NCBI RefSeq assembly: GCF_000775575.1 | Contig: NZ_JRGN01000178.1 | Coordinates: 1 to 39,884 of the forward strand | DNA from: Planococcus sp. CAU13 | GTDB lineage: Bacteria > Bacillota > Bacilli > Bacillales_A > Planococcaceae | Length of the DNA: 39,884 nt | Reading direction: 5' to 3' | Shown: positions 39,804 through 39,884 of the stretch, in pieces | Position numbering within the stretch: position 1 is the first letter of the stretch | How the letters are laid out: each line of letters opens with the position of its first letter | Position numbers and translations under genes: made by a program | Notes under the pieces: model-generated | Told to the model about the DNA's origin: nothing | What the model saw: the letters and a program-made list of their open reading frames with translations, nothing else | The model's database searches: none

Positions 39804-39884
39804 GAAACCACGCAGCAAAAGTGCTGACGGGTTTCAGGCTGACGAGAAACTCACGTATTTTTCAATCATTCCGCTTCAGACAGA
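39804..39884. other. Right edge of window
   Basis: 81 nt without a gene that I can call. GTGAG near 39800 and CTCAC near 39830 plus an inner CAGCA/TGCTG pair could fold into a branched stem after the DUF2071 gene, but no clear T run follows. The edge may hold the end of a minus-strand gene. Confidence 0.3.

Overview
The window looks like chromosomal DNA of a low-to-mid GC, Gram-positive, aerobic member of the Bacillales, most likely Planococcaceae (Planococcus/Sporosarcina-like). Reasons: strong AGGAGG-type ribosome binding sites, frequent TTG and GTG starts, sigma-A and sigma-B type promoters, a perfect CcpA cre sequence, an FMN riboswitch, and protein families typical of Bacillus relatives (KtrA, YclJK, HtrA, YxlEFG, CHY zinc finger, SEC-C). 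I see no phage, insertion sequence, CRISPR array, rRNA or tRNA. Gene order is compact, with intrinsic terminators at most convergent junctions.

Layout. 1-1220: a short repeat at the edge, then a class I Fic toxin-antitoxin pair. 1216-6260: an AAC(3)-family acetyltransferase, acyl-CoA thioesterase, DUF421 membrane protein, a small membrane protein, a SEC-C protein, an acetamidase/formamidase and a signal peptidase I. 6283-14770: histidine utilisation, with an AraC-type regulator carrying a degenerate receiver, then hutU-hutI-hutG-yjiH-like transporter, and hutH behind its own promoter and hairpin. 14840-18690: aminotransferase, OsmC protein, secreted M14 carboxypeptidase, NAD(P)-binding protein. 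18818-24030: topB, ktrA, a cysteine-less HMA-like protein, a DUF2243 membrane protein, pcm and msrA. 24190-28430: a YxlEFG-like ABC exporter, a VOC protein, a decayed CBS-domain gene, a metallophosphoesterase, a GNAT and a CHY zinc finger. 28484-31376: FMN riboswitch and a reduced riboflavin operon (unknown ORF, ribE, ribB, ribH, histidine phosphatase). 31377-36710: a flavodoxin-family protein, a dynamin/Era-like GTPase, the YclJK-like two-component system and HtrA. 36741-39803: a stress cluster with a DJ-1/PfpI protein, a tail-anchored small protein, a duplicated-motif hydrophilic protein, manganese catalase and a DUF2071 protein.

How the genes work together. The hut genes encode the four steps from histidine to glutamate plus formamide, with a likely permease; a cre site over the hutU start codon points to catabolite repression, and the AraC protein is the best candidate specific regulator because no hutP is present. 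The riboflavin operon is under FMN control but lacks ribD and the GTP cyclohydrolase II domain, so those functions must be encoded elsewhere. At least five promoters match the sigma-B pattern (before the DUF2243 gene, msrA, the DJ-1 gene, the tail-anchored protein and the repeat protein/catalase operon), which makes the right end and the 22-24 kb stretch part of a general-stress/oxidative-stress programme. A tandem direct repeat before htrA resembles a response-regulator site and may link htrA to the adjacent YclJK system.

The most interesting leads are the 94-codon unknown ORF between the FMN riboswitch and ribE, the phosphatase inside the riboflavin operon, the tandem-motif stress protein, the in-frame double-amber CBS relic, and the htrA promoter repeat.
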